Positions 34,166 to 42,239 of a stretch of DNA of 45,764 bases are shown here, piece by piece (the stretch's first letter is position 1; each line of letters starts with the position of its first letter). The stretch is from Bacteroidota bacterium (GTDB lineage: Bacteria > Bacteroidota > Bacteroidia > Bacteroidales > Bacteroidaceae): positions 1-45,764 of the forward strand of contig JAEXAJ010000074.1 of NCBI GenBank assembly GCA_023458215.1, given 5' to 3'. The notes under the pieces are model-generated. The model ran no database searches. It saw nothing but the letters and a program-made list of their open reading frames with translations, and was not told where the DNA came from. The translations under genes were made by a program, and so were the position numbers.

Positions 34166-34173
34166 CAAAGATA
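34166..34173 (-). promoter_or_regulatory. Bacteroidales -7 box (TATCTTTG) for the HpaII-family gene
   Basis: CAAAGATA on the plus strand is TATCTTTG on the minus strand, predicting a leader of about 25 bases before the ATG at 34137. It supports the shorter gene start. Confidence 0.55.
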
Positions 34174-34237
34174 AGTAAATCCGCCCAAAAGAAAGGGAAT
34201 CGATAAACTATTTCCATAAGGGCATGTTTTATAGATC

Positions 34238-34480
34238 ATGTCTAACATCAACACCAGCATCATGGAAAATGAAGATAACATAGTAGCCATTGCAGCCACG
34301 CCCAATGGTCCTTTTATTGTAGAAGGAAAATTCAAACTGATAAGTCGGGAAGGAAAAACGGAAATGAAGAAAGGCAGAATCGCTTTATGCAGATGCGGAC
34401 GTTCATACAAACAACCGTTTTGCGACGGTACCCACCGAAAAATCTACTTCAGCGACTTATCACTGAAAGAGGCTGAATAG
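34238..34480 (+). CDS. CDGSH iron-sulfur domain protein
   Basis: An 80-aa protein carrying one CDGSH motif, CRCGRSYKQPFCDGTH (residues 49-64). Its three cysteines and one histidine bind a 2Fe-2S cluster as in mitoNEET-type proteins. The start at 34238 or at the second ATG, 34262 (MENEDNIV), is open. The small size is usual for bacterial single-motif members; function is probably redox or cluster transfer. It diverges from the HpaII-family gene and converges with the IMPACT gene, sharing a terminator region. Confidence 0.88.
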   Translation: MSNINTSIMENEDNIVAIAATPNGPFIVEGKFKLISREGKTEMKKGRIALCRCGRSYKQPFCDGTHRKIYFSDLSLKEAE

Positions 34481-34495
34481 CTTACGGGATCTCAG

Positions 34496-34537
34496 GAAAC
34501 TTTACGCTTCCTCAAAGCGTAAAGTTTCTACTTTTTC
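34496..34537 (+). terminator. Terminator of the CDGSH gene, inside the 3' end of the opposing gene
   Basis: GAAACTTTACGCTT (34496-34509) and its exact complement (34515-34528) form a 14-bp stem with a 5-base loop, followed by TACTTTTTC. The hairpin includes the stop codon and last residues (ETLRFEEA) of the convergent IMPACT gene. Confidence 0.85.
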
Positions 34538-35104
34538 TAACCGTGCACGCAACTTGGGCATCATCGACTTACGAATACGAAGCGTCATCCGGCAATCCAT
34601 ATCGTAGGATTGTTCCAGCATTTCCGGCTCTTCTTCTTTCACAATGCGCATCACATCGTTCATAAAAGGATATTCAAAAAGTACGGTAACGGTTTCGTCC
34701 ACTGTCTTTTCTATCACATCGGCAGCAGCAATAGCCTCGGCGGCAGCAGCTTTATAGGCAACGATCAATCCGCTGGTACCCAGTTTGATACCACCGAAGT
34801 AACGAACCACAATAATCAGAATGTCGGTCAGTTCATTGGAATTGATTTGTCCCAGGATAGGCTTTCCGGCCGTACCGGAAGGTTCTCCGTTATCATTGGC
34901 ACGGAAGTCTTTACGCTCATGCCCCAGCATATAGGCATAGCATGCATGGCGTGCATCGTAGTATTTCTTCTGATAAGTTTCCAGGTGCTCTTTTACCTCT
35001 TCTACCGTACGCACCGGCAAAGCGATAGCAATAAACTTGCTACGCTTCTCTGTGTAAATGCCCTCGGAAGGGGCAGCAATGGTTTTATAGATATCTTCGC
35101 TCAT
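34502..35104 (-). CDS. IMPACT/YigZ family protein
   Basis: A 200-aa protein from MSEDIYKTI. The N-terminal UPF0029 domain contains KFIAIALPV, the ARHACYAYML and DDNGEPSGTAGKPIL-like stretch (ANDNGEPSGTAGKPIL, about 70-85) and VVRYFGGIKLGTSGLIVAYKAA (about 103-124), all hallmarks of the family. The C-terminal DUF1949-like domain completes the two-domain bacterial form. Its molecular role is not well established; eukaryotic IMPACT binds GCN1 and ribosomes. The start at 35104 places the ATG four bases behind the -7 box, so the mRNA may have no leader. Confidence 0.92.
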   Translation of the reverse strand: MSEDIYKTIAAPSEGIYTEKRSKFIAIALPVRTVEEVKEHLETYQKKYYDARHACYAYMLGHERKDFRANDNGEPSGTAGKPILGQINSNELTDILIIVVRYFGGIKLGTSGLIVAYKAAAAEAIAAADVIEKTVDETVTVLFEYPFMNDVMRIVKEEEPEMLEQSYDMDCRMTLRIRKSMMPKLRARLEKVETLRFEEA

Positions 35105-35108
35105 AGGG

Positions 35109-35128
35109 CAAAGATACAACTATCTTTG
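35109..35128. promoter_or_regulatory. Mirrored divergent -7 boxes
   Basis: CAAAGATA (35109-35116) and TATCTTTG (35121-35128) are separated by CAAC. On the minus strand the first reads TATCTTTG, for the IMPACT gene. The second is on the plus strand, for the glycerate kinase gene. The minus-strand box ends about four bases before the IMPACT ATG, and the plus-strand box predicts a leader of about 200 bases. Confidence 0.55.
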
Positions 35129-35159
35129 TAACAAAAAAACACCAATGGCATAAAGGCGA

Positions 35160-35247
35160 TACCTTTTTTACTAAAAATAGGTCGGAGATTTAGTAAATCT
35201 TTCCCCGAGATTTAGTAAATTTCCGACTGTTTTTTAGTAAAAAGGTA
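35160..35247. repeat. Palindrome nest upstream of the glycerate kinase gene
   Basis: Outer arms 35160-35186 and 35222-35247 are imperfect inverted copies from TACCTTTTTT to GTCGGA. The interior holds two direct copies of GATTTAGTAAAT. In total four TTTA(G/C)TAAA cores are present. It would lie in the leader of the glycerate kinase mRNA. Confidence 0.85.
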
Positions 35248-35332
35248 AAGCCTTCATTTACAATAAAATACAAAAGATATAAATGTTATGTTTTTTCATA
35301 AAAAAAGTAGAAAGAAAACATATCGTAATCAC

Positions 35333-36496
35333 ATGAAAAAGATAGTTATCGCCCTCGACTCTTTTAAAGGATGCCTCACCACCGATGAAGCGGGAAAAGC
35401 TGCTGCCGAAGGAGTACAGGCCGCTTGTCCCGAGTGTGAAACAATCGTCCTGCCAGTGGCGGATGGCGGCGAAGGCATGCTGGATGTACTGGTGTCGGCT
35501 ACCGACGGAGCATACAGAATGATTCGTGCCCACGACCCGTTAATGGTATCGCGCAATGCCCGTTATGGCATCTCCGGTGATGGCCGGACAGCCTTTATAG
35601 AGATGGCTGCTATCAGCGGGCTGCCGCTTGTTTCGGCAGACCAACGCAACCCGATGCTGACTACTACCTACGGAACGGGAGAATTAATAGTGGACGCCCT
35701 GGAACGTGGATGCCGAAATTTCATCATCGGATTGGGGGGTAGTGCCACCAACGATGCAGGATTAGGAATGCTGCAAGCCTTAGGCTATCGCTTTCTGAAC
35801 AAAGCCGGCGAAGCAACGGGATGTATTGATAAGAAACAAGTGTTATGTGGAGCACTCATGGCGGATGTAGCGTCCGTAGATGTTTCCCGCGTTCATCCTG
35901 CCCTACAAGAAGCCCGGTTTACGGCGGCTTGTGATGTGCAGAATCCTTTCTGCGGACAGAATGGTGCCGCATTTGTCTTTGCTCCACAGAAAGGAGCGGA
36001 TCAGGAGATGGTGTTAAGGCTGGATTCTGCAATGCAGCAACTTGCCCAAGTGATACGTAATCATACCGGGAAGGATATTTCCCTATATCCGGGTGCGGGT
36101 GCGGCAGGCGGTATGGGTGGCAGTTTATTCGCTTTTCTAAATGCCGAACTCAAACCGGGTATTCAATTGGTATTAGATACCCTCCATTTCTCGGAAAAGA
36201 TAAAAGAAGCCGATCTCATTCTCACCGGAGAAGGAAAATCAGACCGACAAACCTTAATGGGCAAAGTACCTTTCGGCATATTGGAGGAAGCCCGGAAACA
36301 AAAGATTCCTGTCATGCTTTTGTCAGGCAGTATTGAGGATGTGCACGAACTGAATAAAGCAGGGTTTCAGGGGGTGTTTTCCATTACCCCCTCTCCCCTT
36401 TCATTGGAAGATGCTATGAAGCCTACCATTGCTAAAGCAAACATCAAAAGGGCTACCGAACAGGTTTGCCGGATGATTTCAGGCAATACTCAATAA
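35333..36496 (+). CDS. Glycerate kinase (GarK/GlxK family)
   Basis: A 387-aa cytoplasmic kinase that phosphorylates D-glycerate. It begins MKKIVIALDSFKGCLTTDEA, the invariant N-terminal motif of type I glycerate kinases; the upstream in-frame ATG at 35288 only adds a basic tail. Other hallmarks are LPVADGGEGMLDVL near 40, GLGGSATNDAGLGMLQALGY near 135-155, YPGAGAAGGMGG near 250 and TGEGKSDRQTLMGK near 300. Length is the family norm of about 380. It links glycerate to the phosphoglycerate pool used by the serine genes further on. The leader contains a large palindrome. The last 18 bases overlap the convergent FKBP gene. Confidence 0.94.
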   Translation: MKKIVIALDSFKGCLTTDEAGKAAAEGVQAACPECETIVLPVADGGEGMLDVLVSATDGAYRMIRAHDPLMVSRNARYGISGDGRTAFIEMAAISGLPLVSADQRNPMLTTTYGTGELIVDALERGCRNFIIGLGGSATNDAGLGMLQALGYRFLNKAGEATGCIDKKQVLCGALMADVASVDVSRVHPALQEARFTAACDVQNPFCGQNGAAFVFAPQKGADQEMVLRLDSAMQQLAQVIRNHTGKDISLYPGAGAAGGMGGSLFAFLNAELKPGIQLVLDTLHFSEKIKEADLILTGEGKSDRQTLMGKVPFGILEEARKQKIPVMLLSGSIEDVHELNKAGFQGVFSITPSPLSLEDAMKPTIAKANIKRATEQVCRMISGNTQ

Positions 36497-36880
36497 CTGC
36501 ACCTCAAATATTAAAGTCGAATAAGCCGGAATCGGACCGCTGGTACGTGTACCATACCCCAAAGTATAAGGGATATAGACCATCCAATGATCTCCTGTAT
36601 GCATTCGCTGCAAAGCAATCTGCCACCCTTCAATCACCTCATTCAGACGGAAAGCTTCCGGGCAATTCCTCTTCCATGAATTATCAAACTCACGCCCATT
36701 AATCAATGTACCTTTGTAGTGGACAGATACAATGCTATTCAGACGAGGTGTACTAGTCCCTTGTCCCTCCGCCAGCACACGATAAAGTACACCGGCTGCC
36801 AATTCTTTGACGTCTTGTTCAGAGCGTAATGCTTCCAAAAACTGCTCGTTCTGATTCTTATATTCTTCTTTGCGACTCAT
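36479..36880 (-). CDS. FKBP-type peptidyl-prolyl isomerase
   Basis: A 133-aa protein starting MSRKEEYKNQNEQFLEAL at 36880; the longer frame adds a non-homologous segment. The FKBP fold spans about residues 45-133, with VHYKGTLINGREFDNSW, EVIEGWQIALQRMHTGDHW, YIPYTLGYG and AYSTLIFEVQLL, containing the usual aromatic pocket residues. There is no signal peptide, so it acts in the cytoplasm, unlike many FklB-type relatives. Its 3' end overlaps the glycerate kinase gene by 18 bases on the opposite strand. Confidence 0.92.
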   Translation of the reverse strand: MSRKEEYKNQNEQFLEALRSEQDVKELAAGVLYRVLAEGQGTSTPRLNSIVSVHYKGTLINGREFDNSWKRNCPEAFRLNEVIEGWQIALQRMHTGDHWMVYIPYTLGYGTRTSGPIPAYSTLIFEVQLLSIA

Positions 36881-37006
36881 CGTTGATAGTTTTCTAATTT
36901 CTGAAGCAAAGGTCGGTATTTTCTTTCGAATAATAAAGAACATGCCTATAATAAGCAACGGAGCATAACCTATATCGTTACGCCCCGTTTCACATTATTG
37001 TTATCC

Positions 37007-37405
37007 TTACTTCTTCTTATTGAGCTTTAACTCCGTAATAAAGGCTGCAATAAGGCCAAGTCCACCAAAGCCTAGTACGCATGCGCCATAGATCAAAGAG
37101 ATGGTTTCACGACTGGTCCAGTCATCAAAACCTGATGTAGGATAATTGGGTATGGTGCCATAACAAATAAGATACCCAAGTAATAATCCGAATCCCATGC
37201 CCGTAAGAAGACAACCTATTTTCAGGGATGAGAAAGAAATGCTTCCCAAGAATTGAGCAACCGGCAATTTAGGAAGAGCAGGTTGATCGAGAGATTTCTC
37301 AATCATCATAATCCTTTCCTTCTTGCACACAAACAATTCAAACAATTTGTAAACACCTACCATACAAACTGTGAGTACCGCAGGTACCATAATAAAATCC
37401 ATCAT
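37007..37405 (-). CDS. Small membrane protein (DUF6249-like), ECF-sigma target candidate
   Basis: A 132-aa protein with three hydrophobic helices: near 3-25 (VPAVLTVCMVGVYKLFELFV), near 55-82 (LLTGMGFGLLLGYLICYG) and near 103-125. A short cytoplasmic KKERIMMIEKSL loop follows the first helix. This arrangement resembles DUF6249 proteins often found beside Bacteroidales ECF sigma genes. It is transcribed away from the sigma gene from a promoter (TGTAAC, 16 bases, CGTCTA) identical to that in front of the sigma gene. Function is unknown. The start could be Met 1 or Met 2. Confidence 0.8.
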   Translation of the reverse strand: MMDFIMVPAVLTVCMVGVYKLFELFVCKKERIMMIEKSLDQPALPKLPVAQFLGSISFSSLKIGCLLTGMGFGLLLGYLICYGTIPNYPTSGFDDWTSRETISLIYGACVLGFGGLGLIAAFITELKLNKKK

Positions 37406-37449
37406 ATTCGTTTCGTTTTAAGTTAGTAATTTCGTTTCTTTGTACACTT

Positions 37450-37477
37450 TAGACGCAACGGTTTCTACAAGGTTACA
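37450..37477 (-). promoter_or_regulatory. ECF-type promoter for the small membrane protein gene
   Basis: On the minus strand TGTAAC (37477-37472), a 16-base spacer and CGTCTA (37455-37450). The predicted start leaves a leader of about 38 bases. Confidence 0.75.
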
Positions 37478-37511
37478 CTTTCCAATGAAAATTATTTTTT
37501 TCTTTCTTTTT

Positions 37512-37539
37512 TGTAACCTGCTGGAGTTACCTGCGTCTA
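37512..37539 (+). promoter_or_regulatory. ECF-type promoter for the sigma operon
   Basis: TGTAAC (37512-37517), a 16-base spacer and CGTCTA (37534-37539), identical in both boxes and spacing to the divergent promoter. The ATG begins 10 bases after the -10 box, so the leader would be only about 2-4 bases. Confidence 0.75.
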
Positions 37540-37548
37540 ATAGACAAA

Positions 37549-38097
37549 ATGAAAGACAACGATATACATATTATCCAGCGAATCTTGCATGGAGAGACTG
37601 CTCTATACGAGTATTTCCTGAATACATACGGCCAACAGGTATTTACCTTGATTGTCCGTATCGTTGCCATTCAAGAGGATGCGGAGGAGCTGACGCAAGA
37701 CACTTTTATGAAAGCCTTCGAGCATCTCTCCTCTTTCAAAGGAAACAGTTCTTTTTCTACATGGATCTATTCCATAGCATATAATACAGCCATTTCGCAT
37801 GCACGGAAAAAGAAATTTGATACCTTTGCCATGGATGATACGTTACTTGCCAATATCTCAGATCAGCAGGTGGACGAAGCATTGAATGATGAAGGAGAAG
37901 AACGGATAGAAAAACTAAACCATGCTATCGAACAACTCAACTCGGAAGAACGGGCCTTAATCACCTTGTTCTATCACGAGGAGAAACCACTGAACGAGGT
38001 TGCACTCATCTTGGGATTGACAGAAAGTAATGCCAAAGTGAAGTTGCACCGTACACGTAAAAAGATATATATTCTTATGAAACAGGAGGAAATATGA
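37549..38097 (+). CDS. ECF sigma factor
   Basis: A 182-aa RNA polymerase sigma-70 family protein. Region 2 covers about 15-85 (FTLIVRIVAIQEDAEELTQD, TFMKAFEHLSSFKGNSSFSTW, YSIAYNTAISHARKKK). Region 4 covers about 125-178 (LNSEERALITLFYHEEKPLN, EVALILGLTESNAKVKLHRTRKK). There is no region 3, as in other ECF factors. The stop overlaps the start of a membrane protein gene (ATGA), the usual position of an anti-sigma factor. The promoter boxes upstream are repeated exactly on the opposite strand, which suggests autoregulation. Confidence 0.94.
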   Translation: MKDNDIHIIQRILHGETALYEYFLNTYGQQVFTLIVRIVAIQEDAEELTQDTFMKAFEHLSSFKGNSSFSTWIYSIAYNTAISHARKKKFDTFAMDDTLLANISDQQVDEALNDEGEERIEKLNHAIEQLNSEERALITLFYHEEKPLNEVALILGLTESNAKVKLHRTRKKIYILMKQEEI

Positions 38098-38465
38098 ACG
38101 AAGAGACAAAAGACAAAGGATTGAAAAAGGCAGTGAAGGAGCAATATTCCTTCAAACTTCCCTCCAACTTTGCCTATCAGACTATGCGGAAGATAGAAGA
38201 AGCTATACATCTGCGTGAGAAGAAAGTAGAGCGGAGAACCTTATTTGCCATGATCGTGACTGCCGTGATACTGGTGGGTGGCAGCATCGCAGGACTGTTT
38301 ATCTATTTTGGAGACAGCATCCGGGAAGCTTTCACACCGGATACAATAATGAACATCAAAGAAATACAAATTCCTTCGTTCTATATTCTGCTGATACTGG
38401 CTGTTCCCCTATTCTTTGCCTTCGACCGCTGGATGAGGAAGATCTATTTTAAACGGCATTCATAA
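38094..38465 (+). CDS. Membrane partner of the ECF sigma factor, probable anti-sigma protein
   Basis: A 123-aa protein with an N-terminal cytoplasmic part of about 45 residues (including FKLPSNFAYQTMRKIEEAIHL), a membrane helix near 50-73 and a second near 97-115. It lacks the zinc-binding HxxxCxxC of ZAS anti-sigma factors. The 4-base overlap with the sigma gene and the membrane topology make anti-sigma function likely; it resembles small Bacteroidales DUF5056-type proteins. The gene ends 4 bases from the convergent STAND gene, with no terminator between them. Confidence 0.75.
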   Translation: MNEETKDKGLKKAVKEQYSFKLPSNFAYQTMRKIEEAIHLREKKVERRTLFAMIVTAVILVGGSIAGLFIYFGDSIREAFTPDTIMNIKEIQIPSFYILLILAVPLFFAFDRWMRKIYFKRHS

Positions 38466-38469
38466 TAGA

Positions 38470-41400
38470 TCAGATTTGGCAATATCCTCCCGTTTTGGGA
38501 AGATTGCCTCCTTCATCATAGATACGGTGAAGTTGTGCCACGTCTTCATCTCTGCTTTCCTCGCTGCTCAAGTCTTCGTATATGGCAGCAAATTCATCCC
38601 GTTTGCCATGAAGTAACAAGCAGTACAGCAGGTTCTTCAAACAAAGAATTTGCAAAGGGACGAATATTTCATCTTGCTCGTACAGAGACAAAAACTCTTC
38701 TTCTGCTCTGTGCGAATCATCACTCCGAAGAAAAGCAATGGCCATAATCGCGCGCTCTATATTTAGAAGGTCTTCCCGATCAGCGTATTCATTAAATATC
38801 TCATCAAGAGGGAAGTCACTTTGTTCAGTCAAAAAATGCAGATATCCGTTGGCTTGTCTTTCTCTTGTCCTCAAGATTCGTAGTTCTGTCCTTTCATTAC
38901 GAAGTTGCGTATTCCGCTCCTTCCATTTGCTAAATTGTCTCGTCATCGCAGCCATTCCCTGCATGCACACAGCGATGGTATTAATGCACGAATAAGCTTT
39001 TCCATACAATTGATTTTCTTTATAGAAGTTCAGTAACCCTTCCTGAATTTCCATAATCAATGAATACAATTCCACATCAACGCACTGCGCTAATAACGCA
39101 AGAGAAAGAAAACGGAATTTATCATAAGCAGCCAATCCTTTTTTATAGTCTTCCATAAATAGCAATGCTGCCTGACTACGTTTATTGCGCAATGCCAACA
39201 TATGGAATTTTAAAGCCGTAACTGTTTCTACCATCTTGTAGTACTTGAAAGCCGAATTCCAGTGTTCTAGCATTTCATTGATATTGCCATTACGCAATGC
39301 GCAATCTCCCAAAATCAAGTAAGCTTCGGACAAAGCATGTATCCACTCAATATTGCGAGCTTCTTCCACATAAAGTTTAGAAGCCCAATTAACGCATTGA
39401 TTAGCGCATATTTTAGCTTTCTCCACATCCTCTTTTTGAGAAAGGTAAATACGTGCAGACTTACTATAAACTTCAAGTAGTTGGACAAAGAAAACCTTGT
39501 TGTCCGGTACACGTTGAATATAGTTTACTGCCGCTTTCATATAATGGACATAATTTGCAAGAACATTGTCCCAGTCTTCTCTTTTCCGACCTAGTTGAGC
39601 CATACAATAATAGGCATCCATATAAAGCAACTCAGTCCCTTCTTTTTCAACACCATTATCATACAGTTCTTTACTCTTCTCAAACAGAGTTACAATATCT
39701 TTAGATAAATTCTCAAAATGCCCAACAGCCAAACTCGCATGAATACGGAGTTGCTGCATAAGCAACCATAGATAGGGATCTTGTACCCTAATACATTGGG
39801 TTATTAAAAGCGGTAAACGACTGATATACGAAATAGATGAAACAACTCCCTCGTAAAGTCCGTTATCTATTAATAACTTATATAACTTATATGCTTCTTT
39901 AACCTCTTCTTTTTCGAGCTCTTGTTTCTTTTCTATTTTATCAAGATACGACTTCAATATTTCAGAACTGATAGACAATTCTCCTTTACTATTCAATGCG
40001 CGAACCAACCCTTCGCTTACATTACGTTGCAAGAAAGTTTTCTGACCAATATTTTGTTCCAACATGGTCATAACCCACTTCTTCTGCTCTTCACTAGCCA
40101 GCATATACTCAGCCAAATCTTCTGATGCCTGTATCAACGCTACTCCTGATAACCTTGAATAGTAATCGGCAGCTCCTTTTCTATCATTTCCTTTCAGCAA
40201 ATGATACATAAGTTCATTCATTCTCAACGGATCATTTTCCGGCAAAGAGAACAAATAGCTACTTAAAGTGCGATGATTACCAATCCCTTGATCCAATACA
40301 CTAGATAACAAGCGATGTGTGAAGTTCCATCGTTTATCATGGCCCTGCTCACGCATAAGGTTTCCCAACCAACGCCTTAGCGAAGCAAACTTAAGTTCGT
40401 CCCACTTGTCATCCAATAATGCAGATAAATCTTTTTCTCTCAATCCATTTTGAGAGGATGCAATGTATTGCAGGCTTAAATTCGTCAAGTCTTCGCCAAA
40501 GTAAGCCGCGGCCTTCTCTACTAAAAACAGAAATAACTCACCGGCATCTACCGGAAATGAATCAATTAAACCGCATAGGTAATTCTCTATCTTGTCTTCA
40601 TTATTATCCTCACCTCTTTTACGTATTGCCTCAAAATCATCTGTATCTAATGAGAAAAGTACTTGGGTAGCCAATGATAACCAAAGAGGAGAACTATGAG
40701 CAAAATATTTTTTCTTCCTTTTTTCTAGTAACCTACAAAGAACACTCTGATGCAAATCTTTGTAATTCATACGACAAGTGGCTTGTATCATTGAAGTAGC
40801 ATCGTCAACAGAGAAAAGGTCCATATCTTCTACTTCATATCCGAGTTGCCGATACTCATCCAGATGTTCGGGTAAGGTAGTTATGATGGCGGTGGCTTCT
40901 TTAGGCAAAAAAGTGAAATGAGCCAACATAGAAGTATATAATAGCGAATCTAAAGAATCAAGCAGAATAACAATTTTCAGTTCTTGAGATTGAGCCATTG
41001 CCGCCAAATAAAGAAATTGCTTTCTAACTCGCTCCGCCCAAGGTTCCTGACCGGGCATTACTTCGGGTTCCTCTCTATATTCAATTTCCAATCTACTACA
41101 GAGCTGTAAACTCCAACGTTGAAGAATGTGTACTATATTCGTGGAAATAGGGGTTATACCGGCACTAGCGAATAAAAAGATAGTATCAACTGCCGGTTCT
41201 TGCAATAACTCAGCATACAAACGACACATTACAGCACTCTTTCCCGCACCCGAAAATGCAGTAAGGATTTTAACCCGACAGTCTATAACTGAAGCTTCCG
41301 AAAGGGCAAATGATTTTAAAGAAGAAATTAACTTCTTTCTGCCTTCAAATCTTTGTGCATTGGCTGATACAAATGCTGATAGTGCTTTTTCTTCATCATC

Positions 41401-42156
41401 ATACCAATTCCATTCCGATGCATCGACTGCTTCCTGCGTCTGCAATTCCGCCTCAATCTCTTTTCTAAGTTGCTCCTTTACTATATTTCCCCAGTTTTCA
41501 AGACCTTCAAAATGACCATTATTCCAAGAGATAGTATATTCATTGATATTCTTTCTCAAATCATTGGCATCACAAAATCTGCGTATATTTGTCTTCAGCT
41601 CCGCCAATTGTCTGATACGCTTTTCTTTCTCCTCGTCCGACAAGGAAGAGAATGTGTCTCTATACTTGGAAGCTGTTTCAATATCCATACCTTGATAAGA
41701 AGCCTCACTTCGATAATAGAACAAGCAATGAGAAACGGGAATTTCAGCCTTTATGGCTCCAAAGAAAATTTCGAGTTCCGTAACACTCTTGTTTTCTCCG
41801 TATGCAAGGAGCTTTCTTTCTTTTTCAGGCAGGGCATCACAAATGGAATAAAATCGGTCGACAGACGGAATCCATCCATATCTATCGCCCAGCATAGCAA
41901 TAAAGAACGGACGGCTCCGTTTAATTTCATTCAAGCAAACTTTTAAGACCAGTTTTTCTCTTTCTTCTAATACGTTGAGATCATTGGTTTTGACTCCCCA
42001 GCGAAGATCAATGATATTCAGCTGTACTCGTTGCAAAGCAAAATACTCATTCAGCTCCGGGATCACTATCCTTTGAAGATAATCACGCTCTGCCTCCATA
42101 TCAACAAAAGTACTACTCACAAATATCGATACAACTTTCCAGGGTTCCAGTTTCAT
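38470..42156 (-). CDS. DUF4062-STAND NTPase with C-terminal helical repeats
   Basis: A 1228-aa cytoplasmic protein. The N-terminal DUF4062 domain (about 8-105) has VSIFVSSTFVDMEAERDYL, IDLRWG and GDRYGWIP. The NTPase has Walker A in ILTAFSGAGKSAVM near 300-308 and Walker B in KIVILLDSLDSLL near 395-402, followed by a winged-helix-like region. From about residue 560 to the end lie helical TPR-like repeats (YMDAYYCMAQLGRKREDWDN, AYLILGDCALRNGNINEMLE). This architecture occurs in eukaryotic TEP1/NPHP3-like proteins and in bacterial STAND proteins, some of which are antiphage sensors. The start lies 10 bases behind a strong terminator. There is no partner gene. A defence role is inference. Confidence 0.85.
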   Translation of the reverse strand: MKLEPWKVVSIFVSSTFVDMEAERDYLQRIVIPELNEYFALQRVQLNIIDLRWGVKTNDLNVLEEREKLVLKVCLNEIKRSRPFFIAMLGDRYGWIPSVDRFYSICDALPEKERKLLAYGENKSVTELEIFFGAIKAEIPVSHCLFYYRSEASYQGMDIETASKYRDTFSSLSDEEKEKRIRQLAELKTNIRRFCDANDLRKNINEYTISWNNGHFEGLENWGNIVKEQLRKEIEAELQTQEAVDASEWNWYDDEEKALSAFVSANAQRFEGRKKLISSLKSFALSEASVIDCRVKILTAFSGAGKSAVMCRLYAELLQEPAVDTIFLFASAGITPISTNIVHILQRWSLQLCSRLEIEYREEPEVMPGQEPWAERVRKQFLYLAAMAQSQELKIVILLDSLDSLLYTSMLAHFTFLPKEATAIITTLPEHLDEYRQLGYEVEDMDLFSVDDATSMIQATCRMNYKDLHQSVLCRLLEKRKKKYFAHSSPLWLSLATQVLFSLDTDDFEAIRKRGEDNNEDKIENYLCGLIDSFPVDAGELFLFLVEKAAAYFGEDLTNLSLQYIASSQNGLREKDLSALLDDKWDELKFASLRRWLGNLMREQGHDKRWNFTHRLLSSVLDQGIGNHRTLSSYLFSLPENDPLRMNELMYHLLKGNDRKGAADYYSRLSGVALIQASEDLAEYMLASEEQKKWVMTMLEQNIGQKTFLQRNVSEGLVRALNSKGELSISSEILKSYLDKIEKKQELEKEEVKEAYKLYKLLIDNGLYEGVVSSISYISRLPLLITQCIRVQDPYLWLLMQQLRIHASLAVGHFENLSKDIVTLFEKSKELYDNGVEKEGTELLYMDAYYCMAQLGRKREDWDNVLANYVHYMKAAVNYIQRVPDNKVFFVQLLEVYSKSARIYLSQKEDVEKAKICANQCVNWASKLYVEEARNIEWIHALSEAYLILGDCALRNGNINEMLEHWNSAFKYYKMVETVTALKFHMLALRNKRSQAALLFMEDYKKGLAAYDKFRFLSLALLAQCVDVELYSLIMEIQEGLLNFYKENQLYGKAYSCINTIAVCMQGMAAMTRQFSKWKERNTQLRNERTELRILRTRERQANGYLHFLTEQSDFPLDEIFNEYADREDLLNIERAIMAIAFLRSDDSHRAEEEFLSLYEQDEIFVPLQILCLKNLLYCLLLHGKRDEFAAIYEDLSSEESRDEDVAQLHRIYDEGGNLPKTGGYCQI

Positions 42157-42163
42157 AGTATTA

Positions 42164-42213
42164 AAGAAAAAAAGCCCTTATTTCATCTTTATTGCTAAGA
42201 AATGAAATAAGGG
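42164..42213 (-). terminator. Strong terminator after DUF1015, directly before the STAND gene
   Basis: A 12-bp perfect stem, CCCTTATTTCAT (42175-42186) with its complement (42202-42213) and a 15-base loop, is followed on the minus strand by seven Ts (42173-42167) and CTTT. The STAND ATG begins 10 bases later. Confidence 0.9.
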
Positions 42214-42239
42214 AACTTGTTATTAAATCAAATAATTAT

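Noticed and set aside
34138..34410. N-terminal extension of the HpaII-family protein by 91 residues
   Set aside because: The extension overlaps the divergent CDGSH gene, crosses a -7 box at 34166-34173 and does not look like the family. MAFEATKRELGELY is the natural start.
35288..35332. N-terminal extension of glycerate kinase (MFFHKKSRKK...)
   Set aside because: The family begins with KIVIALDSFKG; the added residues are basic, low-complexity and not conserved in type.
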